DNA of 64,000 nucleotides from Nitrospira sp. GTDB taxonomy: Bacteria; Nitrospirota; Nitrospiria; Nitrospirales; Nitrospiraceae. A program made the translations under genes and the position numbers. This document shows positions 43,510 through 52,693 of this stretch, in pieces. The stretch covers positions 1,771,820 to 1,835,819 of the forward strand of contig CP092081.1 in NCBI GenBank assembly GCA_022226935.1. Reading direction: 5' to 3'. A model generated the notes under the pieces. It was given only the letters and a program-made list of their open reading frames with translations, was not told the origin of the DNA and did not search any database. Positions within the stretch are counted from its first letter, which is position 1, and each line of letters begins with the position of its first letter.

Positions 43510-43600
43510 TCAGTTCTACTGGATCGAACGGGATTACCTGCGTTTCCGCGCGCAGAACTATCAGGCATTTAGAACGAGACTGGACGCGTTGCAGAAACGA

Positions 43601-44404
43601 TTATTTGAGACTCAACACATCCAGCATGTCATAGAGACCGGGTGGCTGCTTCACCACCCATCGCGCTGCCCGTAATGCCCCTCGTGCAAATGTATCCCGA
43701 CTGCTGGCACGGTGAGTCAGCTCGATACGTTCGCCCATGGTCCCAAACATCACCGTGTGGTCTCCGACAATGTCGCCGGCGCGAATGGTCTGGATGCCAA
43801 TCTCTCCCTTTTTACGCTCACCGATCAGTCCCTTACGCGCATAGACTCCGACTTGCCCAAGGTCCCTATTGACCGCTCGAGCGAGCACTTCCGCCATTCT
43901 GAGAGCCGTACCGCTGGGGGCGTCCTTTTTGAGCCGATGGTGCGCTTCGATGACTTCGATGTCATAGTCCTCGCCGAGCGTCTTTGCCATTTCCGCGATC
44001 ACTTTATAGATGACATTGACCCCCACGCTCATATTGGGCGAGAACACACAGGGGATTTGCCTACTCACACTTCGAAGCTCATCCAATTCAGATGAAGAAA
44101 ACCCGGTCGTCCCAACTACAATCCCCCGGCGATGCTGCGCGACAATTCTCAAATGCCCGAGCGTCGCTGCAGGAGTCGTAAAATCCACGACCACTTCCCC
44201 TCGTTCCATCAGGCTTGAAAGATCTTCGACGATCGGCACGCCTGTCCGCCCGCAGCCGGCCACTTCTCCCGAATCTTCACCCAGAGCATGATGGCCCTTG
44301 CTCTCCACAGCTCCTGCCAGCGTCAGAAATGCTGAATCTTTGACCAAAGACACCAGACGAGAGCCCATTCGTCCGGCAGCCCCAGTGACAACAACCTTGA
44401 TCAT
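43601..44404 (-). CDS. dapB: 4-hydroxy-tetrahydrodipicolinate reductase
   Basis: DapB reduces hydroxytetrahydrodipicolinate with NAD(P)H in lysine and meso-DAP synthesis. The Rossmann start VVTGAAGRMGSRLV, the VVGTTGFS segment, FSPNMSVGVNVIYK, and the catalytic EAHHRLKKDAPSGTALRM are all present. The 267-aa length is normal. It is the last gene of the argD-to-dapB run, 29 nt after dapA. Confidence 0.96.
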   Translation of the reverse strand: MIKVVVTGAAGRMGSRLVSLVKDSAFLTLAGAVESKGHHALGEDSGEVAGCGRTGVPIVEDLSSLMERGEVVVDFTTPAATLGHLRIVAQHRRGIVVGTTGFSSSELDELRSVSRQIPCVFSPNMSVGVNVIYKVIAEMAKTLGEDYDIEVIEAHHRLKKDAPSGTALRMAEVLARAVNRDLGQVGVYARKGLIGERKKGEIGIQTIRAGDIVGDHTVMFGTMGERIELTHRASSRDTFARGALRAARWVVKQPPGLYDMLDVLSLK

Positions 44405-44433
44405 GGCATCATCCTTCAGAACGAACAGGCCAA

Positions 44434-45306
44434 CTACACCAGGCCGGCGGCCTTCAGCACGGTCAGCAGTTTTGCCTTATTGTCATGGCCCATGGGGCAT
44501 AGCGGCAATCGTATTTCCGGCGCGATCTTGCCCATCAGATGTAATGCTTCTTTGACAGGAATGGGGTTAGTCTCATAGAACAAGGCCGTAAAGAGGGGGT
44601 ACAACTCGTAATGCATCGCGCGCGCCGCCTCGAGTCGGCCCTCACGAAATGCATTGACCAGTTGAGCCATCTTCGTCGGAACGAGATTAGCCGTGACCGT
44701 AATGACGCCCTTTCCGCCAACCGCCATCATCGGCAGGGTCAGCGCGTCATCCCCGGCCAAGACGGTCAAACGTTCCCCGCAAAGCTGAATGATTTCGGAT
44801 GCCTGCTGAACCGCCCCGCTTCCTTCCTTAATCGCAACCACCGTCGGACAGACGGTCAGGCGCGCGATGGTGGACGGCAGCATGTTCACACCGGTTCGTC
44901 CGGGAATATTGTAGACAACGAGGGGAAGGTCGACCGCTTCCGCCACCGCCTTGTAATGCAGAAACAGGCCTTCTTGGGTGGGCTTGTTGTAATAGGGGGT
45001 AATCAGCAGGGCCCCATCCACGCCAGCTGCTTTTGCGTGCTTCGTCAGTGCAATCGCTTCTTCCGTGCTATTGGATCCTGTTCCCGCCACCACCGGGACA
45101 CGGCGCCTGACCACTTCCACGGTGAAGGCCACCACACGATCATGCTCGGCATGCGTCAGTGTGGCCGATTCGCCGGTGGTCCCGCAGGGAACAATCCCGT
45201 GGGTGCCGCTGGTGATTTGCCATTCGATGAGGTCACCGAGGGCGCGCTCATCCAGCTTGCCGTTCTTGAACGGCGTCACAATGGCAACTAAAGACCCTGT
45301 AAACAT
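44434..45306 (-). CDS. dapA: 4-hydroxy-tetrahydrodipicolinate synthase
   Basis: DapA condenses pyruvate with aspartate semialdehyde. The Schiff-base lysine lies in VVAIKEGSG, the tyrosine motif is VVYNIPGRTGVNM and the start is GSLVAIVTPFKNGKLDERAL, with GTTGESATLTHAEH. The ATG at 45306 has GGAG six bases upstream and gives 290 aa, normal for the family. It sits between lysA (33 nt upstream) and dapB. Confidence 0.96.
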   Translation of the reverse strand: MFTGSLVAIVTPFKNGKLDERALGDLIEWQITSGTHGIVPCGTTGESATLTHAEHDRVVAFTVEVVRRRVPVVAGTGSNSTEEAIALTKHAKAAGVDGALLITPYYNKPTQEGLFLHYKAVAEAVDLPLVVYNIPGRTGVNMLPSTIARLTVCPTVVAIKEGSGAVQQASEIIQLCGERLTVLAGDDALTLPMMAVGGKGVITVTANLVPTKMAQLVNAFREGRLEAARAMHYELYPLFTALFYETNPIPVKEALHLMGKIAPEIRLPLCPMGHDNKAKLLTVLKAAGLV

Positions 45307-45339
45307 GAGACGCTCCATCAAGGAAGATAAAAACCCAAT

Positions 45340-46602
45340 TTACGAGAGAAATTCCGGCACCTCTTCGCCCCGGACCAGGTCTTCGTAACTCTCGCGCGAT
45401 CGAATCACATGATACTGACCTTCATGCACCAAGACCTCCGGGACGCGAGGACGCGAATTATAATTTGAGGACATGACAAATCCGTAGGCGCCTGCGCTCA
45501 TCACCGCCATAAGATCGCCGGCGCCCATTGCCGGCATGACCCTATCCTTCGCCAAAAAATCTCCTGATTCGCATACGGGGCCCACGACATCGACGGTCTT
45601 CTTTTCCCCGTGCGTCACCTTTTCATACACCGGCCGGATATCGTGATACGCATCATAGAGACTGGGGCGGATCAAATCATTCATCGCCGCGTCCACAATC
45701 AGGAATCGTTTCGCTTCGCCGTCCTTTGCATACAGCACTTTCGTGAGCATCACCCCGGCGTTCCCAACAATCACGCGACCAGGCTCCATGATCAGCACAC
45801 ACTTCAGGTCGCGCACCAGCGGAGAAATCGCCTCGGCCAGGTCTTTCGGTTCCGGAGGCGTTTCATCGGAATAGGTAATGCCCAAGCCACCACCGATATT
45901 GACGTACCGAAGGGAAATCCCTTGCTCCGCCAGCGTTTGCACCATCGTCAAGACTTTCTTCAACGACTCGACAAATGGAGTCACTTGCGTCAATTGCGAT
46001 CCGATATGGGCATGCAGTCCTACCACTTTGATATGGCTGAATGCCGCGGCATTTTTGAATTCTTCAATCGCACGATCGGCCGCAATGCCGAATTTGCTCT
46101 TCTTCAAGCCGGTGGAAATATACGGATGCGTCTTCGGGTCGATATCGGGATTGATCCGCAAGGCGACTCGGGCCTTGACACCCATTGATGCCGCCACCTC
46201 GTTGATGGCCTGCAACTCCGCGGATGATTCGACGTTAAACATCAGGATGTCGGCATTCAGGGCTTCGCGAATTTCTTCCGGCTTTTTTCCCACCCCGGCA
46301 AAGACGATTTTCGAGGCGGGCACCCCCGCCTTCAGGGCGCGAAACAGTTCTCCGCCTGAAACGATATCCACTCCGCTCCCTTCCTTCGCCATGAGTCGAA
46401 GGACCGCCAGATTTGAATTGGCCTTCATCGCAAAGGCGACAATGTGCGGGATGTTCTTAAAGGCGCCGTCGTAGACCCGGAAATGCCGAACTAGAGTGTG
46501 GTGGCTGTAGACATAACAGGGCGTGCCCACTTCTTTCGCAATACGCGAAAGCGGCACATCTTCACAGTACAATTCTCCATTCCGATATTGAAAGTCATGC
46601 AT
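45340..46602 (-). CDS. lysA: Diaminopimelate decarboxylase
   Basis: LysA decarboxylates meso-DAP to lysine with PLP. The lysine is in AFAMKANSNLAVLRL, followed by the fold-type III signature HAHIGSQLTQ and GGGLGITY. The other catalytic segment is GPVCESGDFLAKDR. The 420-aa length is normal. It is separated from the upstream lptM-like gene by 105 nt. It is followed closely by dapA. Confidence 0.96.
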   Translation of the reverse strand: MHDFQYRNGELYCEDVPLSRIAKEVGTPCYVYSHHTLVRHFRVYDGAFKNIPHIVAFAMKANSNLAVLRLMAKEGSGVDIVSGGELFRALKAGVPASKIVFAGVGKKPEEIREALNADILMFNVESSAELQAINEVAASMGVKARVALRINPDIDPKTHPYISTGLKKSKFGIAADRAIEEFKNAAAFSHIKVVGLHAHIGSQLTQVTPFVESLKKVLTMVQTLAEQGISLRYVNIGGGLGITYSDETPPEPKDLAEAISPLVRDLKCVLIMEPGRVIVGNAGVMLTKVLYAKDGEAKRFLIVDAAMNDLIRPSLYDAYHDIRPVYEKVTHGEKKTVDVVGPVCESGDFLAKDRVMPAMGAGDLMAVMSAGAYGFVMSSNYNSRPRVPEVLVHEGQYHVIRSRESYEDLVRGEEVPEFLS

Positions 46603-46707
46603 GGTAATAATCCTCGATCAACAAGTCTACACCGGTCAGGAAAACGCGTTTCGCCAATAGTCGGGGCGAATGGAGATTCGCCGGAATAATTCGTGACAGT
46701 CTGGCGC

Positions 46708-47010
46708 TTATCTGGTCCCCATCGACCTCCACGGCGGAGTCGGCAATGGATCCGGATCGGGTGGAATCGGCGCCTCTTCGATCGTCAGCTCGCTCGGAGC
46801 GCTCGGCCGAGACGCTGATCCCCGAACACTCGCGCCTGATGCTAACAGCCCTTCCCGCCTCAACTGCCGTTCGATCACCGGTGCCACCCCGACATCCTCC
46901 GGTGGAATCGGCGCACCCAAGACTCCGCATCCCGCCAGCACAACGAATGAGAGGGTCGCCAGGAGGACAGGTGACTGAATGACCGCGCGCCTCGCACCGG
47001 CGGGCATCAT
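46708..47010 (-). CDS. Small lipoprotein, LptM-like
   Basis: A 100-aa lipoprotein with lipobox LAGC and the stretch CGVLGAPIPPED, similar to the Cys-Gly-x-x-Gly-Pro start of LptM (YifL), which helps LPS translocon maturation and is often encoded beside lysA. The rest is proline-rich and disordered. The location between argH and lysA fits. The ATG overlaps the argH stop by 4 nt. The length exceeds typical LptM, so the family call is tentative. Confidence 0.6.
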   Translation of the reverse strand: MMPAGARRAVIQSPVLLATLSFVVLAGCGVLGAPIPPEDVGVAPVIERQLRREGLLASGASVRGSASRPSAPSELTIEEAPIPPDPDPLPTPPWRSMGTR

Positions 47011-48461
47011 CCCTTCAGCGCCTTTTCGAGTTCCTTGATCCTCGCTTCTACACGGCGCCGCGCCGTCCCGCCGACCTGAGCTTTTCGGTCGATCGCGCCT
47101 CGCACAGTCAGACAGCTCAGCACATCAGCTTTAAAGTGCGACGAAAATCCCTGCAATTCTTTGAGCGTCAACCGTTGAATCGGCCGCCGCTGCTCCAGTG
47201 AGAATCGCACAATCTGTCCGGTAATGGAATGGGCCTCCCGGAATGGAACCCCCGTCGTCACGAGATAGTCCGCCAATTCCGTCGCCAGCATGCCACCACC
47301 TTCGGCCGCCTCAGCCAAGACGTCCCGATTGACGGCCAGCCGCCGCACCAGCTCGGTGCAGAGGACCAGCGACTGTCCGGTCGTATCCACCGCATCGAAC
47401 AGCGCTTCCTTATCTTCCTGCAGATCCCGATTGTAACTCAGCGGCAATCCCTTCAACAGGGTCAGGGTTCCCATCAGATGGCCATAGACCCGCCCGGTTT
47501 TTCCCCGAACCAACTCCGGCACATCAGGATTCTTTTTTTGCGGCATCATGCTGCTGCCGGTACAAAACGTATCGGGCAGGTCCACGTAGCGAAACTCCTG
47601 CGAGGCCCAGAGAATCAGCTCTTCACTCAACCGCGAGAGATGCATCATGATCAGGGACAAGGTACTGAGCACTTCCACGACGGCGTCACGATCCGACACG
47701 GCGTCGAGACTATTTTGCGTGACCGACGGAAATTCCAGCAGCGCGGCCGTATACCGACGGTCCACCGGATAGTTCGACCCAGCCAGAGCCCCCGATCCCA
47801 ACGGCATGACATTGAGCCGTTGCCGGCAATCGTGAAGCCGCGTCCGGTCCCGGTCGAGCATTTCGACATAGGCTAGAAAATGATGAGCCAAGAGCACCGG
47901 CTGGGCACGCTGCAAATGGGTATAGCCGGGCATGACGACATCCATGTGCGCCCGCGCCTGTGCCACCAGCACCCGCCGGAATTCCTGCACCTGCTTCATG
48001 AAGGTCGATAAGACATTGCGCAAAAACAGCCGCAGATCCAACGCCACCTGATCGTTGCGGCTTCGGCCTGTGTGGAGTTTTCCCCCCACGGGTCCGATCA
48101 GCTCCGTCAACCGGCGCTCGATCGCCATATGAATGTCTTCGTCCTGCGGCGAGAATGGAAACCGCCCGCCGTCCAGTTCCACCTTCACGAATTGCAAGCC
48201 TCGCACGAGCTGGGCCGACTCCCGGCCGGTCAGAACGCCCGCCCGTTCAAGGGTTTTGCAGTGCGCGATGCTGCCTTGGATGTCATAGGGATACAGTCGA
48301 CGGTCATAGGCGATCGACGAGGTGAATTGCTCTACTAAACGGTCCGTCTGTTCGGCAAATCGCCCGCCCCAGGCCTTCCCTTTGGGCAAGGCCCGGCCAG
48401 CCCGTTGTGGAGCACGTGCCGCTTTTCGCCCGCGAGTGCCGACAGGTGTGGATTTCGCCAT
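47007..48461 (-). CDS. argH: Argininosuccinate lyase
   Basis: ArgH releases arginine and fumarate from argininosuccinate. The signature is GSSMMPQKKNPD, and the N-terminal KAWGGRFAEQTDRLVEQFTSS and LHTGRSRNDQVALDLRLFLR are typical. The 484-aa length includes about 28 extra basic residues at the start (KSTPVGTRGRKAARAP...). Its ATG shares one nt with the argG stop. It is the last arginine gene before lptM-like and lysA. Confidence 0.96.
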   Translation of the reverse strand: MAKSTPVGTRGRKAARAPQRAGRALPKGKAWGGRFAEQTDRLVEQFTSSIAYDRRLYPYDIQGSIAHCKTLERAGVLTGRESAQLVRGLQFVKVELDGGRFPFSPQDEDIHMAIERRLTELIGPVGGKLHTGRSRNDQVALDLRLFLRNVLSTFMKQVQEFRRVLVAQARAHMDVVMPGYTHLQRAQPVLLAHHFLAYVEMLDRDRTRLHDCRQRLNVMPLGSGALAGSNYPVDRRYTAALLEFPSVTQNSLDAVSDRDAVVEVLSTLSLIMMHLSRLSEELILWASQEFRYVDLPDTFCTGSSMMPQKKNPDVPELVRGKTGRVYGHLMGTLTLLKGLPLSYNRDLQEDKEALFDAVDTTGQSLVLCTELVRRLAVNRDVLAEAAEGGGMLATELADYLVTTGVPFREAHSITGQIVRFSLEQRRPIQRLTLKELQGFSSHFKADVLSCLTVRGAIDRKAQVGGTARRRVEARIKELEKALKG

Positions 48462-49678
48462 TACCTGCCCGGCCTCTTCTTCCGTTGTGCGCGAATCGCC
48501 AACCGGAGCGCGTTGAGACGAATGAATCCCTCTGCATCCTTCTGCCGGTACACGTCATCTTCTTCGAACGTCGCCATGTCCAATCGATACAGCGAGCGCG
48601 GAGACTTTCGTCCGACGACCGTACAAGTCCCCTTGTAGAGCTTCACGCGAACAGTGCCTGTGACATCTTTTTGGGCCTCATCAAGGGCCACCTGCAACAT
48701 TTCACGCTCGGGGGCATACCAATACCCGTAATAGATCAGCTCGGCGTAGCGCGGAATGAGACTATCCCGCAGGTGCAGCACTTCCCGATCCATCGTCAGC
48801 GATTCCAAGCCCCGATGCGCCGCATGCAAAATGGTTCCTCCAGGCGTTTCATAGACACCACGCGACTTCATACCGACGTAACGGTTCTCCACCAGATCGA
48901 CACGACCGACACCATGCTCGCCGCCCAATTTATTCAGATGGCCCAAAAGCGCGGCCGGGCTCATCTTCTTCCCGTCCACCGCTACCGGATTACCCGCGAC
49001 ATATTCGATTTCGACTTCACGCGCCTTGGCAGGCGCCCGTTCCGGTGAAACCGACATCACAAAAATTTCTTCGGGCGGGGCCTCCCACGGATCTTCCAGA
49101 ATGCCACCCTCATAACTCGTATGGAATAGATTCATATCCATGCTGTAGGGCTTGGCCTTGGTCGCGGTGACCGGGATGCCGTGCTTCTCCGCATATTCGA
49201 TCAGCTCGCGCCGCGAGCGCATCGTCCATTCCCGCCACGGCGCAATAATCTTGATCTGTGGATGCAGCGCCATGTACGTCAGCTCGAACCGGACTTGGTC
49301 GTTGCCCTTACCCGTTGCGCCGTGGCAAACCGCTGCAGCGCCTTCCTTGGCGGCAATCTCGATTTGCCGTTTGGCGATGAGCGGGCGCGCAATGGACGTA
49401 CCCAAGAGATAGCTGCCCTCGTAGATCGCGTTCCCGCGCAACATGGGAAACACGTGATCCTTGACGAACGTCTCCCGCAAATCCTCGACATACACCTTCT
49501 TCACACCCAGGGACTGCGCTTTTTTCTTGATGGCCTTCAAATCCTCGCCTTGCCCGAGATCGGCACAAAACGCCACCACTTCGCAGCCATAGACTTCTTC
49601 CAGCCATTTCAGAATGACCGAAGTATCCAATCCGCCAGAATAGGCCAGCACCACCTTCTTGTACGACGACTGACTCAT
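48461..49678 (-). CDS. argG: Argininosuccinate synthase
   Basis: ArgG joins citrulline and aspartate with [21 protein letters not shown] near the start is the ATP-binding PP-loop; [14 protein letters not shown] and the [10 protein letters not shown] segment follow. The ATG at 49678 has AAAAGGAG upstream and gives 405 aa; the upstream frame from 49999 is not real. argF precedes it by 14 nt. Confidence 0.97.
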   Translation of the reverse strand: MSQSSYKKVVLAYSGGLDTSVILKWLEEVYGCEVVAFCADLGQGEDLKAIKKKAQSLGVKKVYVEDLRETFVKDHVFPMLRGNAIYEGSYLLGTSIARPLIAKRQIEIAAKEGAAAVCHGATGKGNDQVRFELTYMALHPQIKIIAPWREWTMRSRRELIEYAEKHGIPVTATKAKPYSMDMNLFHTSYEGGILEDPWEAPPEEIFVMSVSPERAPAKAREVEIEYVAGNPVAVDGKKMSPAALLGHLNKLGGEHGVGRVDLVENRYVGMKSRGVYETPGGTILHAAHRGLESLTMDREVLHLRDSLIPRYAELIYYGYWYAPEREMLQVALDEAQKDVTGTVRVKLYKGTCTVVGRKSPRSLYRLDMATFEEDDVYRQKDAEGFIRLNALRLAIRAQRKKRPGR

Positions 49679-49692
49679 ACCACTCCTTTTCC

Positions 49693-50673
49693 TTACGTCT
49701 TCCGTGCGGTTGTCTTTCCGAGGAGCCTGACCAAAATCGCCTTCTGCATGTGCAGCCGGTTCTCGGCCTGATCGAACACGACGGACTGCGGGCCATCCAA
49801 TACCTCGGCGCTGATTTCTTCGCCGCGATGGGCGGGCAGGCAATGCATCACCAGCGCATCCGGCTTCGCGCATTTCAACAAGCGCGCATTCAGCTGATAC
49901 GGCGCAAGCGTTTTGAGGCGCTTGGCCTGCTCCCGCTCCTGTCCCATGCTGATCCACACATCGGTATAGACGACGTCCGCATCCTTGACGGCCACACACG
50001 GGTCGGAGCCGATTTCAATGACCGCTCCTGTTCGCTCCGCTTCGGCCAGAGACAAATCCACAATACGCCGGTCCGGCTGGTAGCCGGGCGGACAGCCCAC
50101 CGCGATGGTCATGCCCATCTTGGCGGCAGCCTCGATGAGCGAGTTCGTCACATTGTTCCCGTCGCCGACATAGGCGAGCTTGATGCCTTTCAGGCGTCGC
50201 TTCTTTTCCTGAATTGTCAGCAGGTCGGACAAGGCCTGGCAGGGATGGTTCAGATCGGTGAGCCCATTGATGATCGGAATGCTCGCTTCGCGCGCCCACT
50301 CCTCCGCGATGGCATGGTCAAAGGTCCGCAAGACAATCGCGTCGAGGTACCGCGACAACACATGCGCCGTATCGGCGATACTCTCCCCGCGGGACAATTG
50401 AATGTCGCCCATCGGCAACACCATCGCCTGGCCGCCGAGCTGGTTCATACCCGCCTCGAACGACACGCGTGTCCGGGTCGACGGCTTCTGGAACAATAAT
50501 CCCAACATGCGCCCCTGAAGGAGGGGATGGGGCAGGCCGCGGCGTTGTTTGACTTTCAACTGCGCCGCGAGACGCAACAATCCGTTCAGCTCTTCGATGG
50601 GGATCGAGAGCAAATCCAGAAAATCTTTCCCGAGGCCGGCCCGGGGAGTCGACCGACGAAGACGCCGCACCAT
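49693..50673 (-). CDS. argF: Ornithine carbamoyltransferase
   Basis: ArgF makes citrulline from ornithine and carbamoyl phosphate. The carbamoyl-phosphate loop is STRTRVSFE, then [13 protein letters not shown] and the ornithine motif [11 protein letters not shown]. The ATG at 50673 gives 326 aa, about 15-20 more than usual. A GTG at 50682 is an alternative; neither has a clear Shine-Dalgarno. argD ends 16 nt upstream. Confidence 0.95.
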   Translation of the reverse strand: MVRRLRRSTPRAGLGKDFLDLLSIPIEELNGLLRLAAQLKVKQRRGLPHPLLQGRMLGLLFQKPSTRTRVSFEAGMNQLGGQAMVLPMGDIQLSRGESIADTAHVLSRYLDAIVLRTFDHAIAEEWAREASIPIINGLTDLNHPCQALSDLLTIQEKKRRLKGIKLAYVGDGNNVTNSLIEAAAKMGMTIAVGCPPGYQPDRRIVDLSLAEAERTGAVIEIGSDPCVAVKDADVVYTDVWISMGQEREQAKRLKTLAPYQLNARLLKCAKPDALVMHCLPAHRGEEISAEVLDGPQSVVFDQAENRLHMQKAILVRLLGKTTARKT

Positions 50674-50689
50674 ACGTGCCACGACACAA

Positions 50690-51895
50690 TTAATGGGTTG
50701 AAGTGGTTCGTTGACTCAAAATTTGCGAGAGCGAGGCTAGCAGGCGATCGATCTCGCGCTCCGTGATGATGAGCGCGGGCACGAAACGCAGCACCCGATC
50801 TCCGACGCAATTGATCAACAGCCCCCGCGTCAGACAATCGGCGACAACGGTCTTTCCGTCGAAATCCAATTCCATGCCCTGCAACAGGCCCATCCCGCGG
50901 ACCTCTTTGATGCAGCGATGCCGCTCTTTCAAGGTCGCCAACCCTTTCGCCAGATACTCGCCCATCCGCCGGCCCTGATCCAGGATTTTGCCGTCCAGCA
51001 AGACCCGCAACACGGCGAGCGCGGAGGCGCAGGCCAAGGGATTCCCGCCGAACGTCGAGGCATGGGTGCCGGGGCCGAAGGCACGGGCGACACTGTCGGT
51101 GGCGAGGCAAGCCCCGATCGGAACCCCGCCGCCCAGGCCTTTCGCCAGGGTCATGATGTCCGGCTGCATCCCGAATTGCTCATAACAAAACAGCGTACCG
51201 GTCCGCCCGATGCCGGTTTGCACTTCGTCGAAAATCAGCAGGACATCGCGTTCCCGGCACAACTCCCTCAGACCCTGCAGGTAACCCCGTTCCGCCACAT
51301 GCACTCCGCCTTCTGCCTGAATCGGTTCCAGCATGATCGCGGCGGTCTTCGGCGTGATCGCTCGCTCGACGGCCGAGAGATCATTAAACGGCACATAGGA
51401 AAAGCCCGGCATCAACGGAGCAAATCCTTTTTGGACTTTGTCCTGACCCGTGGCCGTCAGGGTGGCCATCGTGCGCCCGTGAAACGAGCTCGTCATCGTG
51501 ATGATCTCGTGACGATCGGCGCCGTACTTGTCGTACGAATATTTTCGAGCCAGCTTGATGGCCGCTTCATTGGCTTCCGCGCCGCTGTTGCAGAAAAATA
51601 CCTTCTGCGCAAACGAATGTTCGACCAGAGTCTGGGCCAGTCGCACTTGCGGCTCGGTATAATAGAGATTCGAGGTGTGGAGCAGATGCTGCGCCTGTTT
51701 CTGAATGGCCAGCACGAGATCCGGATGTCCATGCCCGAGCACATTCACGGCAATACCGGCCACAAAATCGATGTACTCCCGGCCTTCCAGGTCATAGACC
51801 TTCGAGCCACGTCCTCGCACGATCGAAATCGGCTGACGCTGGTAGGTATTCATCAGGTACTGTTCGGCATTGAGACGCAACTCACCCGTCGGCAT
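50690..51895 (-). CDS. argD: Acetylornithine aminotransferase
   Basis: ArgD transaminates N-acetylglutamate semialdehyde, or succinyl-DAP precursors when it doubles as DapC. A class III PLP fold is shown by FFCNSGAEANEAAIKLAR, LIFDEVQTGIGRTG and the lysine motif TLAKGLGGGVPIGA. The ATG at 51895 has GGGAGAGG upstream and gives 401 aa; the frame extends to 52288 only by chance. It leads the eight-gene block, behind a candidate promoter at 51929-51957. Confidence 0.96.
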   Translation of the reverse strand: MPTGELRLNAEQYLMNTYQRQPISIVRGRGSKVYDLEGREYIDFVAGIAVNVLGHGHPDLVLAIQKQAQHLLHTSNLYYTEPQVRLAQTLVEHSFAQKVFFCNSGAEANEAAIKLARKYSYDKYGADRHEIITMTSSFHGRTMATLTATGQDKVQKGFAPLMPGFSYVPFNDLSAVERAITPKTAAIMLEPIQAEGGVHVAERGYLQGLRELCRERDVLLIFDEVQTGIGRTGTLFCYEQFGMQPDIMTLAKGLGGGVPIGACLATDSVARAFGPGTHASTFGGNPLACASALAVLRVLLDGKILDQGRRMGEYLAKGLATLKERHRCIKEVRGMGLLQGMELDFDGKTVVADCLTRGLLINCVGDRVLRFVPALIITEREIDRLLASLSQILSQRTTSTH

Positions 51896-51928
51896 GGCAC
51901 ACCTCTCCCATCGTGAGTCGGCGAAGCT

Positions 51929-51957
51929 ATCATAGGGCACAGGTGAAAGCAACCGAA
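51929..51957 (-). promoter_or_regulatory. Candidate promoter of argD block
   Basis: On the minus strand TTCGGT (51957-51952) and TATGAT (51934-51929) are 17 nt apart, the latter matching five of six -10 bases. It would place the transcript start about 30 nt before argD. Confidence 0.4.
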
Positions 51958-52013
51958 CCAGCGCCCAGCGCGGCAGACGGATGGATCGAACGGGGGTTTT
52001 CGCAGAGCGTCCC

Positions 52014-52043
52014 TTGACGGGAAGAGATGGCGAATGGGATAAG
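52014..52043 (+). promoter_or_regulatory. Weak promoter candidate for the 52052 gene
   Basis: TTGACG at 52014-52019 and GATAAG at 52038-52043 are 18 nt apart. It lies in the divergent gap with argD, and the -10 is only a few nt before the ATG at 52052, which makes the placement doubtful. Confidence 0.2.
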
Positions 52044-52051
52044 GTGACGAT

Positions 52052-52693
52052 ATGAAATCCTGTACGCAGTGCCGGCAAGAAAACCGTGACGATGCCCGCT
52101 TTTGTCACCAATGCGGGGCCCCATTTACACTCGAAGCTCGCGCTGCCGCCATGGAGTCGGACCAGGTCGCTCCGCAGACCGATACAGAACTCTTGAAAGC
52201 CTTCATCGGCCCTAATGCCGATCGGTATCTGGAGACCTTCAAAAAATTCTCCGGCCCGAGCGGACCGCAATTCGCGTTGACCTGGCACTGGCCGGCCTTC
52301 CTATTCGAGCCGTTTCTCTGGTTTCTGTACCGGAAAATGTATGTCTACGCGCTCATCTATGCCATCGGGCCCGCCATGGCCTTTTACATCACCCAGGACT
52401 TGTCCGCCGACATCGTCTGGCGGGTCATTGCGGGGGGCAGCGCCAACTACATTTATTTCTGGCATGCCAAGGAGCAGCTCGCCAAAATTAAAAGCGAGCG
52501 GAACACCGGCGGCGAAACCCGTCAGCAGATGTTAGGTGAACTGGGGGGAGTACAGCCCTATGTCGTATGGGTCGGCGTCGGGTTGCTCGTGCTGAAAATT
52601 GGATTGGTCGTCGCGATGTTCAAAGAAGGCCCGCCGGGTGGACCGAAAGGCTCGCCTGCAAAACCACACCCCGCCAGCCTCACGCACGTCTAA
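52052..52693 (+). CDS. Zinc-ribbon plus DUF2628 membrane protein
   Basis: A 213-aa protein. Two CxxC pairs (CTQC at 4-7, CHQC at 18-21) make an N-terminal zinc ribbon. The next part is DUF2628-like: FALTWHWPAFLFEPFLWFLYRKMY, with hydrophobic segments ALIYAIGPAMAFYI and YVVWVGVGLLVLKIGLVV. Cys-ribbon plus membrane parts may sense a ligand and act inside the membrane. The stop overlaps the convergent 52690 gene stop by 4 nt. Confidence 0.8.
   Translation: MKSCTQCRQENRDDARFCHQCGAPFTLEARAAAMESDQVAPQTDTELLKAFIGPNADRYLETFKKFSGPSGPQFALTWHWPAFLFEPFLWFLYRKMYVYALIYAIGPAMAFYITQDLSADIVWRVIAGGSANYIYFWHAKEQLAKIKSERNTGGETRQQMLGELGGVQPYVVWVGVGLLVLKIGLVVAMFKEGPPGGPKGSPAKPHPASLTHV

Noticed and set aside
50690-52288. 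Longer argD frame starting at 52288
   Set aside because: The extra residues overlap the 52052 gene on the other strand; ATG 51895 has a good RBS and a normal family start.
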